Assembly (NCBI GenBank): GCA_046343015.1
Contig: JBKDOL010000085.1
Coordinates: 62,001 to 126,000, forward strand
Direction of reading: 5' to 3'
Origin: BJ22 sp021298375
Lineage (GTDB): Bacteria > Planctomycetota > Planctomycetia > Pirellulales > Pirellulaceae
Length of the DNA: 64,000 nucleotides
The notes below the pieces were generated by a model, which was not told where the DNA came from, searched no databases, and saw only the letters and a program-made list of their open reading frames with translations. A program made the position numbers and the translations under genes. Below are positions 18,701 to 25,914 of this stretch, piece after piece. The stretch's first letter is position 1, and every line of letters starts with the position of its first letter.

Positions 18701-20063
18701 GCAGCCAACCGGGTATTCCGACGCCAACGACATCGTCGGATCGACCACTGGGTTCGCCTACAATTCAATGTTTGACGCTTCGCTTGCTCCCGAATCGATT
18801 CTGAGTCAGTTCTCAACCGCACAGGTGATGGACTCGATTGTGAACATCAAGGTCGAGTCGGCCGGGGTTTCGGTGCAGAACAATTTCACCGAGGTGAGGG
18901 CCATTGCTGACCCTGTGAATCCTTACTTGCCGCCGCTGCCTGTGACGCCTTGGAACCCGGGAGGCCCGCGACCGGAGCTTGGCGGTTGGTTCCTCGGTGG
19001 CCTGGGTGGTTCGGCTGGATTGCCTGGTTTCCCCGGGTTGGACCGGGCGATCGTCGGAGCCATTTCGGTCGGAGGTGGGAGTTCGCCCTACACCTGGCAT
19101 TTGAGCGTGGTGAACGCGGGGACACCTCGAGCCATTGGCGAATCGGATTCGGCCCAAACGGAGTGGTTGCAGGCGACCTTTATCCGCAATGACGACTGGA
19201 ATCGCTTTGCCATGGACGAAGCCGATTGGTCGTTCTCCACTACTGATGAAAAGGCTTTGAAGAAGCTGGAGAAGGATATCTCGTTTGGCATGCTGGACGG
19301 AGTTCCGTTGGCGGGCGATTTCGATGGAGACGGCGCTGATGAAGTTGCTGTTTACCGCGATGGCTATTGGATGCTGGATCTCAATCACAACGGCGCCTGG
19401 GATGACCAGGACTTGCTCGCTCGCCTCGGCAAGGACGGGGACCAACCGGTGGTAGGTGACTGGGATGGGGACGGCAAGGACGACATCGGAATCTACGGTC
19501 CGATGTGGCAGGGTGATCCGGAGGCGATTGCCCGCGATCCGGGGTTGCCTAATCCGGAGAATCTGGCCTACACGAATCCGAAGAATGTACCGCCGCTGGT
19601 TGTGGAGAGCGCCTCCGGTGCGCGGACCATGAAGCTGACTGCTTTTGGCCGACAGCGGACCGATATCGTCGATCACGTTTTTGGCATCGACGAGTACCGG
19701 CATCAGGCAGTGACTGGAGATTGGAACGGGAGCGGGACGCGATCGATCGGCACGTTTGATGGCGGGGCCTGGCGGTTGGATGTCAACGGCGACGGCCGCT
19801 TTGATCATGCCGATGTTTTCGCCTCGTTCGGCGAAGAGGGCGACTTGCCCGTAGTCGGCGACTTTGATGGCGACGGCGTCGAGGAAATCGGAATCTATCG
19901 CAACGGGGCCTGGGTGATCGACACCAATGGCAATCGTCAGGTGGATGAGGGAGACCGCCGCTTTGAGTTCGGCAAAGCCGGAGACTTGCCCGTCGTTGGC
20001 GACTGGGATGGCGACGGCAAGGATGACGTGGGGCTTTATCGGGCCCGCCGATCCGCGGAATAA
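15732..20063 (+). CDS. Giant LEPR-motif surface protein with SdrD_B repeats and C-terminal FG-GAP-like repeats
   Basis: A 1443-residue protein. Near residue 40 it carries FELLEPRKVLAV, the LEPR-x-LL-type motif found at the N-terminus of many large planctomycete extracellular proteins. A domain with an internal Asp/Gly-rich segment follows. Six SdrD_B-like units (about 110-170 residues each, at 16540-18900) have the pattern GRVWHDRNNNG...AGV.[LI].L.D..G......T...G.Y.F..L..G.Y.V.E.QP.GY.DG. A Pro/Gly-rich linker (about 18900-19080) separates these from at least five Gly-Asp-x-Asp-Gly-Asp-Gly units at 19300-20050, an FG-GAP/integrin-alpha-like or VCBS-like calcium-binding array. The calcium sites and beta-sandwich stalk suggest an extended adhesin or matrix protein. 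No LPXTG anchor is present, nor expected here. It may be transcribed with the following rluA-like gene, 34 bp away. Confidence 0.85.
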   Translation: MGLVKRIISWGQPGKPKVKPALSSSAALERRCHFELLEPRKVLAVNPVVIGVTYHEGDIGQDTTPDNFEVTYVGGSATTQLTQFRIFGDKDGSGSVSDGDMLFDVAAGGPGTAGFHPFLFDASRSSGITANDVTGVQVSPDGLSLIVNVANFQAGDKLAFTIDVDEVEGQLIDKIASGVEFEKSRFEATFVDAHYTFAAKTVTATKLLENNFLQTQTSGTFYDYYDNLLAAGSQAGGATLQLRSDNDQGQSDRSAASIAAFDLIPKPVVLRGNVYSDPSIACGPKGQLLGIGGVELNLERLNTATQKYEWAAKTTTGANGAYEFGQSLNLLPGTYRVVQNQPNGFLDVSASAGKVNGATSGTVQDDAQGNANIIAGINIALGGYVATDYDFVEVRPISLAGRVWHDRNDNGKVDAGEEGIANVSIRVTRLGSADSTRPDPFAGQNLPLVIQTKADGTYSIDSLPPGLYEIFEVSNYPPGANPLSGFVDGKDSIGLVNGQQSGQAENDRFTQVKVCANEGATEFNFGELKPTSISGYVSLATPSGDCLRFGQPGYKGIAGVTIQLFDSSGKLVASTLTSATGKYEFLDLRNGVYTVVEVQPSGYLDGGEMLGQVNGVGSGIASANDRFTGITLASGQAAVNYDFCEHLPAEICGRVWHDRNNNGVIDSGEEPIANVLLELFDKQGNKLAETRTDVQGKYCFANLYYGEYSVVETQPAGYLDGKESLGFVAGLAVGEAQNDKFSKIIVLGGQSGQEYNFGELKLASLSGFVMVDKDGNCVFDSTKGDQPLAGVKLELLDKSGKLLASTQTGADGRYEFADLAPGEYTVRQIQPSKFFNVGQSVGTADGRPGTGDGSGQNTITAIKIASGETLVQYNFCEELPAEIFGRVWEDGPAFKTRDGNLPSDYRGQRDGIYQAGIDTPLAGIRMRLYYYVDPVAGELNPRPVTLKEVLPGQYPQLGDNPDAGVWVLTDAQGNYSFTGLRAGSYIVLQEQPTGYSDANDIVGSTTGFAYNSMFDASLAPESILSQFSTAQVMDSIVNIKVESAGVSVQNNFTEVRAIADPVNPYLPPLPVTPWNPGGPRPELGGWFLGGLGGSAGLPGFPGLDRAIVGAISVGGGSSPYTWHLSVVNAGTPRAIGESDSAQTEWLQATFIRNDDWNRFAMDEADWSFSTTDEKALKKLEKDISFGMLDGVPLAGDFDGDGADEVAVYRDGYWMLDLNHNGAWDDQDLLARLGKDGDQPVVGDWDGDGKDDIGIYGPMWQGDPEAIARDPGLPNPENLAYTNPKNVPPLVVESASGARTMKLTAFGRQRTDIVDHVFGIDEYRHQAVTGDWNGSGTRSIGTFDGGAWRLDVNGDGRFDHADVFASFGEEGDLPVVGDFDGDGVEEIGIYRNGAWVIDTNGNRQVDEGDRRFEFGKAGDLPVVGDWDGDGKDDVGLYRARRSAE

Positions 20064-20097
20064 TTTTTGGTCCGGACTTCGCGAGCTTGAGGCAGGA

Positions 20098-20877
20098 ATG
20101 ACCGAGCCAATGTCACTGAGTCCGCTTCCAGGGGACTCGAGCTTGCGCTCCGAGGACCTGCTGTGTCGCCGAGAGAACTGGATCGCGGTCAACAAGCCGG
20201 GGGGAGTGCTGACCCAGGCTCCGCCGGGAATCGACAGTGTCGAGTTGCGGGTGTATCGCTGGCGCCAAGAGCAGTTGACTGGGGGGAACTCCGAGTCGAA
20301 TTATGTTGGGGTCCCGCACCGTTTGGATCGTCCCGTTTCCGGGGTCATGCTGCTGGGGCTTTCTCGCAACATGACGCGCCGGCTGGCGGAGCTTTTCCAG
20401 CGGCGCGAGGTGACCAAACGCTATTGGGCGGTGGTGGAGGGAGAGGTTGCGGAGGATGCCGGAACCTGGTCCGATTTCATGCGCAAGATTCCGGACGAAG
20501 CGAGATCCGAGATTGTCTCCGGCGATCATCCCGAGGCTCAGTTGGCCGTACTAAACTATCGAGTGTTGGGGCGGTCGCCGGGACGGACTTGGCTGCGGAT
20601 TGAGTTAGAGACTGGGCGGACGCACCAGATTCGGCTGCAATGCTCGGCCCGGGGCTACCCGATTGTGGGCGACGAATTGTACGGCGCCCGAACGGTTTTC
20701 GGCCCTCAAACGACCGATTTGCGGGAGCGGTGGATCGGATTGCACGCCCGGCGATTGAGTTTCCGCGAGCCCGGGGGGCAAGCGGGCAATTTAATTAACC
20801 TGGTGGCACCACTGTACATTCCCTGGGAGCCACTCATTGGGAACTTTCCCCAAATGCTTGAGCTGGAAAATCACTAA
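20098..20877 (+). CDS. RluA-family pseudouridine synthase
   Basis: A 259-residue protein that would convert uridine to pseudouridine in rRNA or tRNA. It contains the family signature VPHRLDRPVSGVMLL, in which the Asp of HRLD is the catalytic residue. ETGRTHQIRLQ and GYPIVGDELYG, both typical of the RluA fold, follow. The start is NKPGG-containing (residue 33), the usual first strand of the domain. There is no S4 domain, so it belongs with the shorter RluA/RluC-like members, and the target base cannot be read from sequence. ATG 20098 has GAGGCAGGA just before it. The sulfotransferase starts 8 bp after its stop, so the two are probably one transcript. Confidence 0.9.
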   Translation: MTEPMSLSPLPGDSSLRSEDLLCRRENWIAVNKPGGVLTQAPPGIDSVELRVYRWRQEQLTGGNSESNYVGVPHRLDRPVSGVMLLGLSRNMTRRLAELFQRREVTKRYWAVVEGEVAEDAGTWSDFMRKIPDEARSEIVSGDHPEAQLAVLNYRVLGRSPGRTWLRIELETGRTHQIRLQCSARGYPIVGDELYGARTVFGPQTTDLRERWIGLHARRLSFREPGGQAGNLINLVAPLYIPWEPLIGNFPQMLELENH

Positions 20878-20885
20878 AGGGGCCA

Positions 20886-21734
20886 ATGGACGAGAAGCGT
20901 TTTTTCTGTTTGCGCGGGTTCATGAAGTCAGGCACGAACTGGTTGGGTTCGTTGCTGGATAACCATCCCGCAGTGAGTTGCCAGGGTGAGTATCACTGGC
21001 AGGAGATCGTCGGTCCAATCCATTCGCGGAACACGAAATCATCCATGTTGATGGACGACGGTTTTCGGCGATTTGCCATCGCCCGGTTTGAGGGTGCGAT
21101 CAAGCGTTCCATGCTATTCGGAGTGAAACCGGGTGCGGTGGTGATTGGGGATCGGACTCCGCACACGCTCGCTCCCGTCATCCTGCGGCATGCACACCAT
21201 ATCTCGATCATTCGGGACGGGCGGGATATTGTCGTGAGCCGCGCGTTTCACCTGTTCAATAATCCGCAGGTCTCGCGGTTGTTTCAGCGCAACCGGGAGG
21301 CGGCTGCTGACTTGGAAAGCTTTCAGCAGGACCAGTGGTACTTCTCCAAGCATCCGCACAGGCTTTTGCGGCACGAAGAAATCGTTCGCGATACAGCCCG
21401 GTGGTGGCGGCAGCATCTGGAGCAGGATCGCCGCACGGTGGACGCTCATCCTCGCCTCCCTGTCCGGTTTGTCAAATACGAAGAACTCCATCAACGGACG
21501 GCGGAGTTGACCGGAGAGTTGCTGCAGTTTCTCGGGGTCGACCCGGAACTGGCGCCGCCGCTGAGCGGCAAGTTGCTGCCCGGCTTTGAGCAGGAGCGGC
21601 CGAACGAGTTTTTCCGCAAAGGTGCCATCGGCGATTGGCGGAATTACTTTGACGAACAATCCAAGGCCTGGTTCCTGGAAGAGGCTCAAGCGGAGCTGAA
21701 GACACAAGGGTACGAGCAAGACGACAATTGGTAG
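20886..21734 (+). CDS. Sulfotransferase family protein
   Basis: A 282-residue protein with the PAPS-binding 5'-phosphosulfate loop near the N-terminus (GFMKSGTNWLGSLLDNHP, residues 11-28) and a 3'-phosphate-type motif later (IIRDGRDIVVSR, about residues 109-120). These two sites define the sulfotransferase fold, which transfers sulfate from PAPS to a hydroxyl or amine. There is no signal peptide. The acceptor may be a carbohydrate or lipid; planctomycetes are rich in enzymes for sulfated polysaccharides, but the direction here is sulfation, not sulfate removal. ATG 20886 follows AAAGGGGCCA. It lies 8 bp from the pseudouridine synthase. Confidence 0.8.
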   Translation: MDEKRFFCLRGFMKSGTNWLGSLLDNHPAVSCQGEYHWQEIVGPIHSRNTKSSMLMDDGFRRFAIARFEGAIKRSMLFGVKPGAVVIGDRTPHTLAPVILRHAHHISIIRDGRDIVVSRAFHLFNNPQVSRLFQRNREAAADLESFQQDQWYFSKHPHRLLRHEEIVRDTARWWRQHLEQDRRTVDAHPRLPVRFVKYEELHQRTAELTGELLQFLGVDPELAPPLSGKLLPGFEQERPNEFFRKGAIGDWRNYFDEQSKAWFLEEAQAELKTQGYEQDDNW

Positions 21735-21849
21735 AAGGCGCGGTTCTCCTGAGCTTTGATTCCGCTGTTGGCGTCGTCCACCCGGAGTTCCGGACGCCGC
21801 GCCCGGTTCGCAAGCTGTTTGCGCAGTCCCCTGCAGGGGCGCTTCTGGC

Positions 21850-22017
21850 CTAACCCTGCAGCTCTTTGACCTCTTTCAGGATAGCTGCGAGTTCAGCTTC
21901 CAGTTTTTTCAACTCTTCCGGGTCATCGAGCTGTTTCTTGGCGCCCGAGATTTGCTTGACCAGCAAGTCCTGTTTTTTGCGGAGGACTTCAACCCGTTTT
22001 TTGGCCTTCTTGTCCAT
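21850..22017 (-). CDS. Small coiled-coil protein, 55 residues
   Basis: The gene runs from ATG 22015-22017 to TAG 21850-21852 and is short enough to be skipped by length cut-offs. The product starts MDKKAKKRVEVLRKKQDLLV and is almost entirely charged heptad-like sequence (Lys/Glu with Leu, Val and Ile at a/d positions), predicting a single long helix or coiled-coil hairpin with a break at DDPEE. GTGGAAAG lies just before the start. Codon use and the lack of Cys, Trp and His fit a real small cytoplasmic protein. Function is unknown; a role in binding nucleic acid or as an assembly factor is only a guess. It stands alone, 89 bp upstream of the M50 gene's stop on the same strand. Confidence 0.75.
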   Translation of the reverse strand: MDKKAKKRVEVLRKKQDLLVKQISGAKKQLDDPEELKKLEAELAAILKEVKELQG

Positions 22018-22106
22018 GGCTTTCCACTTTCAGAATGGTGAGGGAGCTTTCTGGGGCGGCGAACATCGAAGCCCATCATACCGCCAAATCATCGGCGGCG
22101 GCGAGA

Positions 22107-24353
22107 TTACGGCTCGAAGTGAAATGTTTGCAGGGCCCAGCGCCAAAGTCGGGAAGCGAGCGAACGGTAACCGACCTGGACGAAGGCGACTCCGGTCGCG
22201 CCGGAGAGAGTCGTAGCCGACTCGGAGTCGGGTTGGGGCTTGACCACCACAGCGGCGACTTGATAGCGCGGGTTGAGCGGTCGTTCCCGCAGGTTCGCGT
22301 CGGTTTGAGTCGGAATCTCACCGCCGAGTTTGAGTGCCAGTGCGGCCGGGATTGACTCAACCGGTTGAGCAGACAACTCGCCTGTCATCGCCCGGAGAAC
22401 GGTACCAGGGGCGGAATTCAACCAAAGCTGGACGCTTTGCCCGGGCATCAACGGTTCGGTCTCTTCCTGGCTGACCAAAAGAATCGCCTCAAATTGTTCC
22501 TCGGGCGCGTAAATCGTGCCCAGCGAAGTTTGCGACTCGAGAAAATGGCCAGCCTGTCGCGGCTTCAGCGGTTGGCCAGACCATTGTTCGAGTTTGTCGG
22601 TCGGGGAGGGAGGGGCCGAGCGGCGATGGGCAGGGAGCAGTCGTCCCGTGGCTGGAGCGACGATGGTCAGTTCCCCGGCTTCTTTCTGTTTGGTCATTCT
22701 TTGCCTCTGGGCCGCGAGCACTGCCGCGCGCATTGCGGGAAGCTGCGAGGCCACGGCCTCGTCGGAACTGCTCCAGGTCTGGGCGATTTTGAGTTGAGCT
22801 TCCGCGGCGGCTAGTTCGCCTTGCAACTGAGCGAGTTCGACATCCAGTTCAGGGGCGCGAAGGCGTACGATTGGTTGTCCGGCCTCGACTTGGTCGCCCG
22901 GCTGTGCCAATACTTCGGCGACGATTCCCGGTGTCTCGACGTAGACCTGCCGCGCGTCGACGGGTTGGAAAAAAAACGGACAACGGATGCAGTAGGGCAA
23001 GGGAAGCAAAAGCAAAACGCCGACCAGTGCCAGGCAGGTAGCGACAGACAGGACGAGGCGAGTTCGCTTCATGGCATTCCATCTCCCGGGAACAGAAAGG
23101 TAACGGTAGGCATTTCTCGCCGGAGGGATAATCAAGCCCAGCAACGCGCACAACGCGAGGCCCTGCCCCATGATTTGGAGGCCCCATGGTTCCAGCACTT
23201 GGCAGAGAAGCCAGATGATGCCGAAAGTCATCAACCAGCGGTAAACCAGAGAGGCGAGTGCATAGGTCCAGAGAAGCCAGCGGCGAGACTGAGTTTGCCA
23301 TGGGGCCGAGCGAACGGGCAAGCCAGATAACCAGTGAGACAAGGCCTGGGTCACCTGTTCCGACGCTCGTTGTTTCAGATTGGGAATCTCCAACCAATCC
23401 GCCAGGAGGTAGTAGCCGTCGTACTTCATCAGCGGATTGGCGTTGAACAGCAAGGTCCCCACCGAGCAGACAAACATCACGTTTAACGCCAGTTGGTTGA
23501 TCAGGCCCGGCAGCGTAGCCCACCAGACGATCGTCGCACATGCGGCCAGCAACAGCTCGACATAAATCCCGGCGAACGAAATCGCCATCCGTTTCCATTT
23601 GTCGTTCAATCGCCAGCTGTCAGAGACGTTCGCGTAAAGGCAAGGCGTAAACACCAGGAGCATCAAGCCCAACTCATGGCATTGGCCGCCATAACGTCGA
23701 CTGGTCAGCGCATGTCCCAGTTCGTGGCAAACTTTCGTCAGCCCGAGGACCAAAGCAAGGCTGAGCCAGTTTCGGCCCGCAAAAAATTCCTGCATTGTCG
23801 GAAGTCGGGACCAGAATTGTTCGAATTGAGTCAGGACCAGGGCCAGCGCCGTGAGCATGAGCAAGCCCGCGGTGAAGAAGGCCATTGGGCTGAACAAGTA
23901 GCGGGTCCACGGTTCGATGGCAGCGAGCAAACGCTCTGGGTCGAGGCCGCGAAAGCGGATCGCCAAAGGATTGGCGAATTGCTGAAGAAGTTGCTGGCGA
24001 TGTTTTTTGCGACTTCGCTGATAAAGTTGCGCGCCCTGACCGCCGCGCTCACTGAGTACTAAACCGCTGCGGTGAAGCTGGCCAAGGAGCTGTTGGAGTT
24101 CCTGCGAGTTGATGCGCTGTGGAGCAAAGCGTTCCTGGAAGCGAGTGATGAGTTCCTCAATTGAGGTTTTCCCGTCGAGCGACGAGAGCAGAAAATGCTC
24201 TTCCTCTTCAAAGCGATAGTACTTGAGGCTCAGCGGATCAGTCACCAGCCAACAGCGACGCCCCTGGTAGACCTGCGGCTGGGTCCGCAAATCCGGTCTG
24301 ATTCGCAAGGGAAGAGGTTGGTCGCGATGGAGAGACGTGGAGGCTGGAGGCAC
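22107..24353 (-). CDS. Site-2-type M50 metalloprotease fused to an HlyD-like adaptor (YydH-like)
   Basis: A 748-residue membrane protein. Residues 20-105 look like a PqqD-like winged domain (YYRFEEEEHFLLSSLDGKTS). Several membrane spans (about 150-460) surround a zinc site HELGH (210-214), and the second M50 site is seen in NANPLMKYDGYYLLADW about residue 325. After 470 comes a barrel-sandwich/coil domain of HlyD type (PGIVAEVLAQPGDQVEAGQP, coil, then SLGTIYAPEEQFEAIL). The same plan occurs in B. subtilis YydH-type peptide zinc metalloproteases and in a second gene here (43727-45955). It may cut or help export a peptide across the inner membrane. It begins at GTG 24353; no ATG lies nearby in frame. 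Confidence 0.8.
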   Translation of the reverse strand: MPPASTSLHRDQPLPLRIRPDLRTQPQVYQGRRCWLVTDPLSLKYYRFEEEEHFLLSSLDGKTSIEELITRFQERFAPQRINSQELQQLLGQLHRSGLVLSERGGQGAQLYQRSRKKHRQQLLQQFANPLAIRFRGLDPERLLAAIEPWTRYLFSPMAFFTAGLLMLTALALVLTQFEQFWSRLPTMQEFFAGRNWLSLALVLGLTKVCHELGHALTSRRYGGQCHELGLMLLVFTPCLYANVSDSWRLNDKWKRMAISFAGIYVELLLAACATIVWWATLPGLINQLALNVMFVCSVGTLLFNANPLMKYDGYYLLADWLEIPNLKQRASEQVTQALSHWLSGLPVRSAPWQTQSRRWLLWTYALASLVYRWLMTFGIIWLLCQVLEPWGLQIMGQGLALCALLGLIIPPARNAYRYLSVPGRWNAMKRTRLVLSVATCLALVGVLLLLPLPYCIRCPFFFQPVDARQVYVETPGIVAEVLAQPGDQVEAGQPIVRLRAPELDVELAQLQGELAAAEAQLKIAQTWSSSDEAVASQLPAMRAAVLAAQRQRMTKQKEAGELTIVAPATGRLLPAHRRSAPPSPTDKLEQWSGQPLKPRQAGHFLESQTSLGTIYAPEEQFEAILLVSQEETEPLMPGQSVQLWLNSAPGTVLRAMTGELSAQPVESIPAALALKLGGEIPTQTDANLRERPLNPRYQVAAVVVKPQPDSESATTLSGATGVAFVQVGYRSLASRLWRWALQTFHFEP

Positions 24354-24598
24354 GATCCGTCGGTTGTTCGCTGCTGGTTAAAAAAGGTTTGAGACTCGGC
24401 GAGCCGGTGGAGGGCTTTTAGCGAATTTTGCTGGTGGCGAGCAAGGACAAAAGCGGTCGCATGTGAAGTGCTAGCAGCGGCCTGTCGGTTGGCGTTGCCG
24501 GAACGGACCGAGGGCGACTAGATTAGGGAGCGTCGGGTGGCGGGGCGCAGGACAGGGTCGCCATCGACGGGAACTTCCGGGAGGGAAGGGCCCTGAGT

Positions 24599-25657
24599 GT
24601 GAAGCAGTTGTGCGGAAGGCGAGGGATCGCAATGTTCAAGTTAGCTGGGAATTCTGGCGACCGTCCGGGTGCAGGCACGGTCTCAATCGTTGTTCCGATC
24701 TACAACGAGCAAGATAATGTCGCCCTGTTGATTGAGGAGATTGAGCGGACGCTGGTCGACTTCTCCTCTCCCTGGGAGTTGATTCTGGTCGACGATGGCT
24801 CGAGCGATGAAACGGTGCCGCGGTTGCAGCGTCTGGCTGAATCCCGTCCCTTTGTGCGCCTGGTTTTGTTGAGAAGAAATTTCGGGCAAACTGCGGCGAT
24901 GCATGCCGGGATTCAGCATGCGGCCGGCGACATTATTGTGACCATCGATGGTGACTTGCAGAACGACCCGGCTGATATCCCGCGACTGGTGGCCAAAATC
25001 GAGGAGGGGTACGATTTGGTGCACGGCTGGCGGAAGCATCGCCAAGACCGATTCCTCAATCGGAAACTCCCCTCAAAAATCGCCAATTGGCTGATTAGCC
25101 GCGTTACCGGTTTCCCGATTCATGACCTCGGCTGTACGCTCAAGGCGCTCCGACGGGATTTGGCCCAGCAGCTCGAGCTTTACGGCGAGATGCATCGATT
25201 TATTCCGATTTTGGCCCATCAGATTGGGGCCAGGTCCTGTGAGTTGGTGACAAATCATCGGGCGAGAAAGTTCGGAACAACGAAGTATGGAATTGGTCGC
25301 ACGACTCGTGTCATCCTTGATTTGATCACCGTGCGCTTTTTGCAGAAGTACTTTGACAGCCCGATGAAGTTCTTCGGCAAACTCGGGATGCTGGTTGGCG
25401 GAGTGGGTTTGCTCGCCGGGCTGGGCGCGGTGGCAATGAAGCTGTTTGCCGGAACTGATATGACGGGTAATCCGCTGCTGCTGCTCAGCATCTTGGCAAT
25501 CATCCTGAGTGCTCAGTTTGTCAGTTTGGGATTGCTGGGTGAAGTCAATGCTCGAATCTACTTTGCGAACGGGCGGCGGCAGAACTACCAGGTTCGGGAC
25601 TTGGTGAATTTCGAGCGCCGCGACTTCACCCATCCGGTGCGCAAAATGGCGAGCTGA
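24599..25657 (+). CDS. Polyprenyl-phosphate glycosyltransferase (GT2, DPM/GtrB-like)
   Basis: A family 2 glycosyltransferase of 352 residues. It would transfer a sugar from a nucleotide donor to undecaprenyl phosphate on the cytoplasmic face. Seen: SIVVPIYNEQDNV (first strand), LVDDGSSD, TIDGDLQNDP (DxD-type metal site), GWRKHRQDRFLNRKLPS, and two membrane spans near the C-terminus (about 265-325), as in GtrB and DPM synthases. Start choice is open: GTG 24599 follows GAGGGAAGGG at good spacing; ATG 24632 follows GAGGG and gives an enzyme 11 residues shorter. The product is usually used by a GT-C or flippase partner, which is not in this window. Confidence 0.88.
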   Translation: MKQLCGRRGIAMFKLAGNSGDRPGAGTVSIVVPIYNEQDNVALLIEEIERTLVDFSSPWELILVDDGSSDETVPRLQRLAESRPFVRLVLLRRNFGQTAAMHAGIQHAAGDIIVTIDGDLQNDPADIPRLVAKIEEGYDLVHGWRKHRQDRFLNRKLPSKIANWLISRVTGFPIHDLGCTLKALRRDLAQQLELYGEMHRFIPILAHQIGARSCELVTNHRARKFGTTKYGIGRTTRVILDLITVRFLQKYFDSPMKFFGKLGMLVGGVGLLAGLGAVAMKLFAGTDMTGNPLLLLSILAIILSAQFVSLGLLGEVNARIYFANGRRQNYQVRDLVNFERRDFTHPVRKMAS

Positions 25658-25670
25658 GGTTGTTCCTCTC

Positions 25671-25704
25671 AGCGGCAAGTCAGCGGCAAGTCAGCGACAA
25701 GGTC
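25671..25704 (+). repeat. 11-bp tandem repeat, three copies
   Basis: AGCGGCAAGTC occurs at 25671-25681 and 25682-25692, followed by a changed third copy to 25704. It lies just after the glycosyltransferase stop, in the 257-bp gap before the convergent comM gene. No gene is seen in the gap. Confidence 0.85.
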
Positions 25705-25914
25705 GAGCGACGAAGATCGCCGCTGCAGGGTACACCCCGGAACAGCTGCGGTCGCCGGCGCGCCGGGCGCCCAAGGCAGTCTAAAAGGGAGGTCGCCAGC
25801 GAGGCGGCCCGATTCGAGGGGGATCAGCGGTGGCGACTTGTCAGCCGGTTGGTTTGGGGCACCGATCATTCAGACTGTCGTGGGGGCTTGGGTACTGCAA
25901 ATGACCCGATGCAC

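Noticed and set aside
18813..20195. 460-residue minus-strand ORF opposite the LEPR surface protein
   Set aside because: Antisense to clear SdrD_B and FG-GAP-like repeats; no domain or ribosome site. It is open because of codon bias on the other strand.
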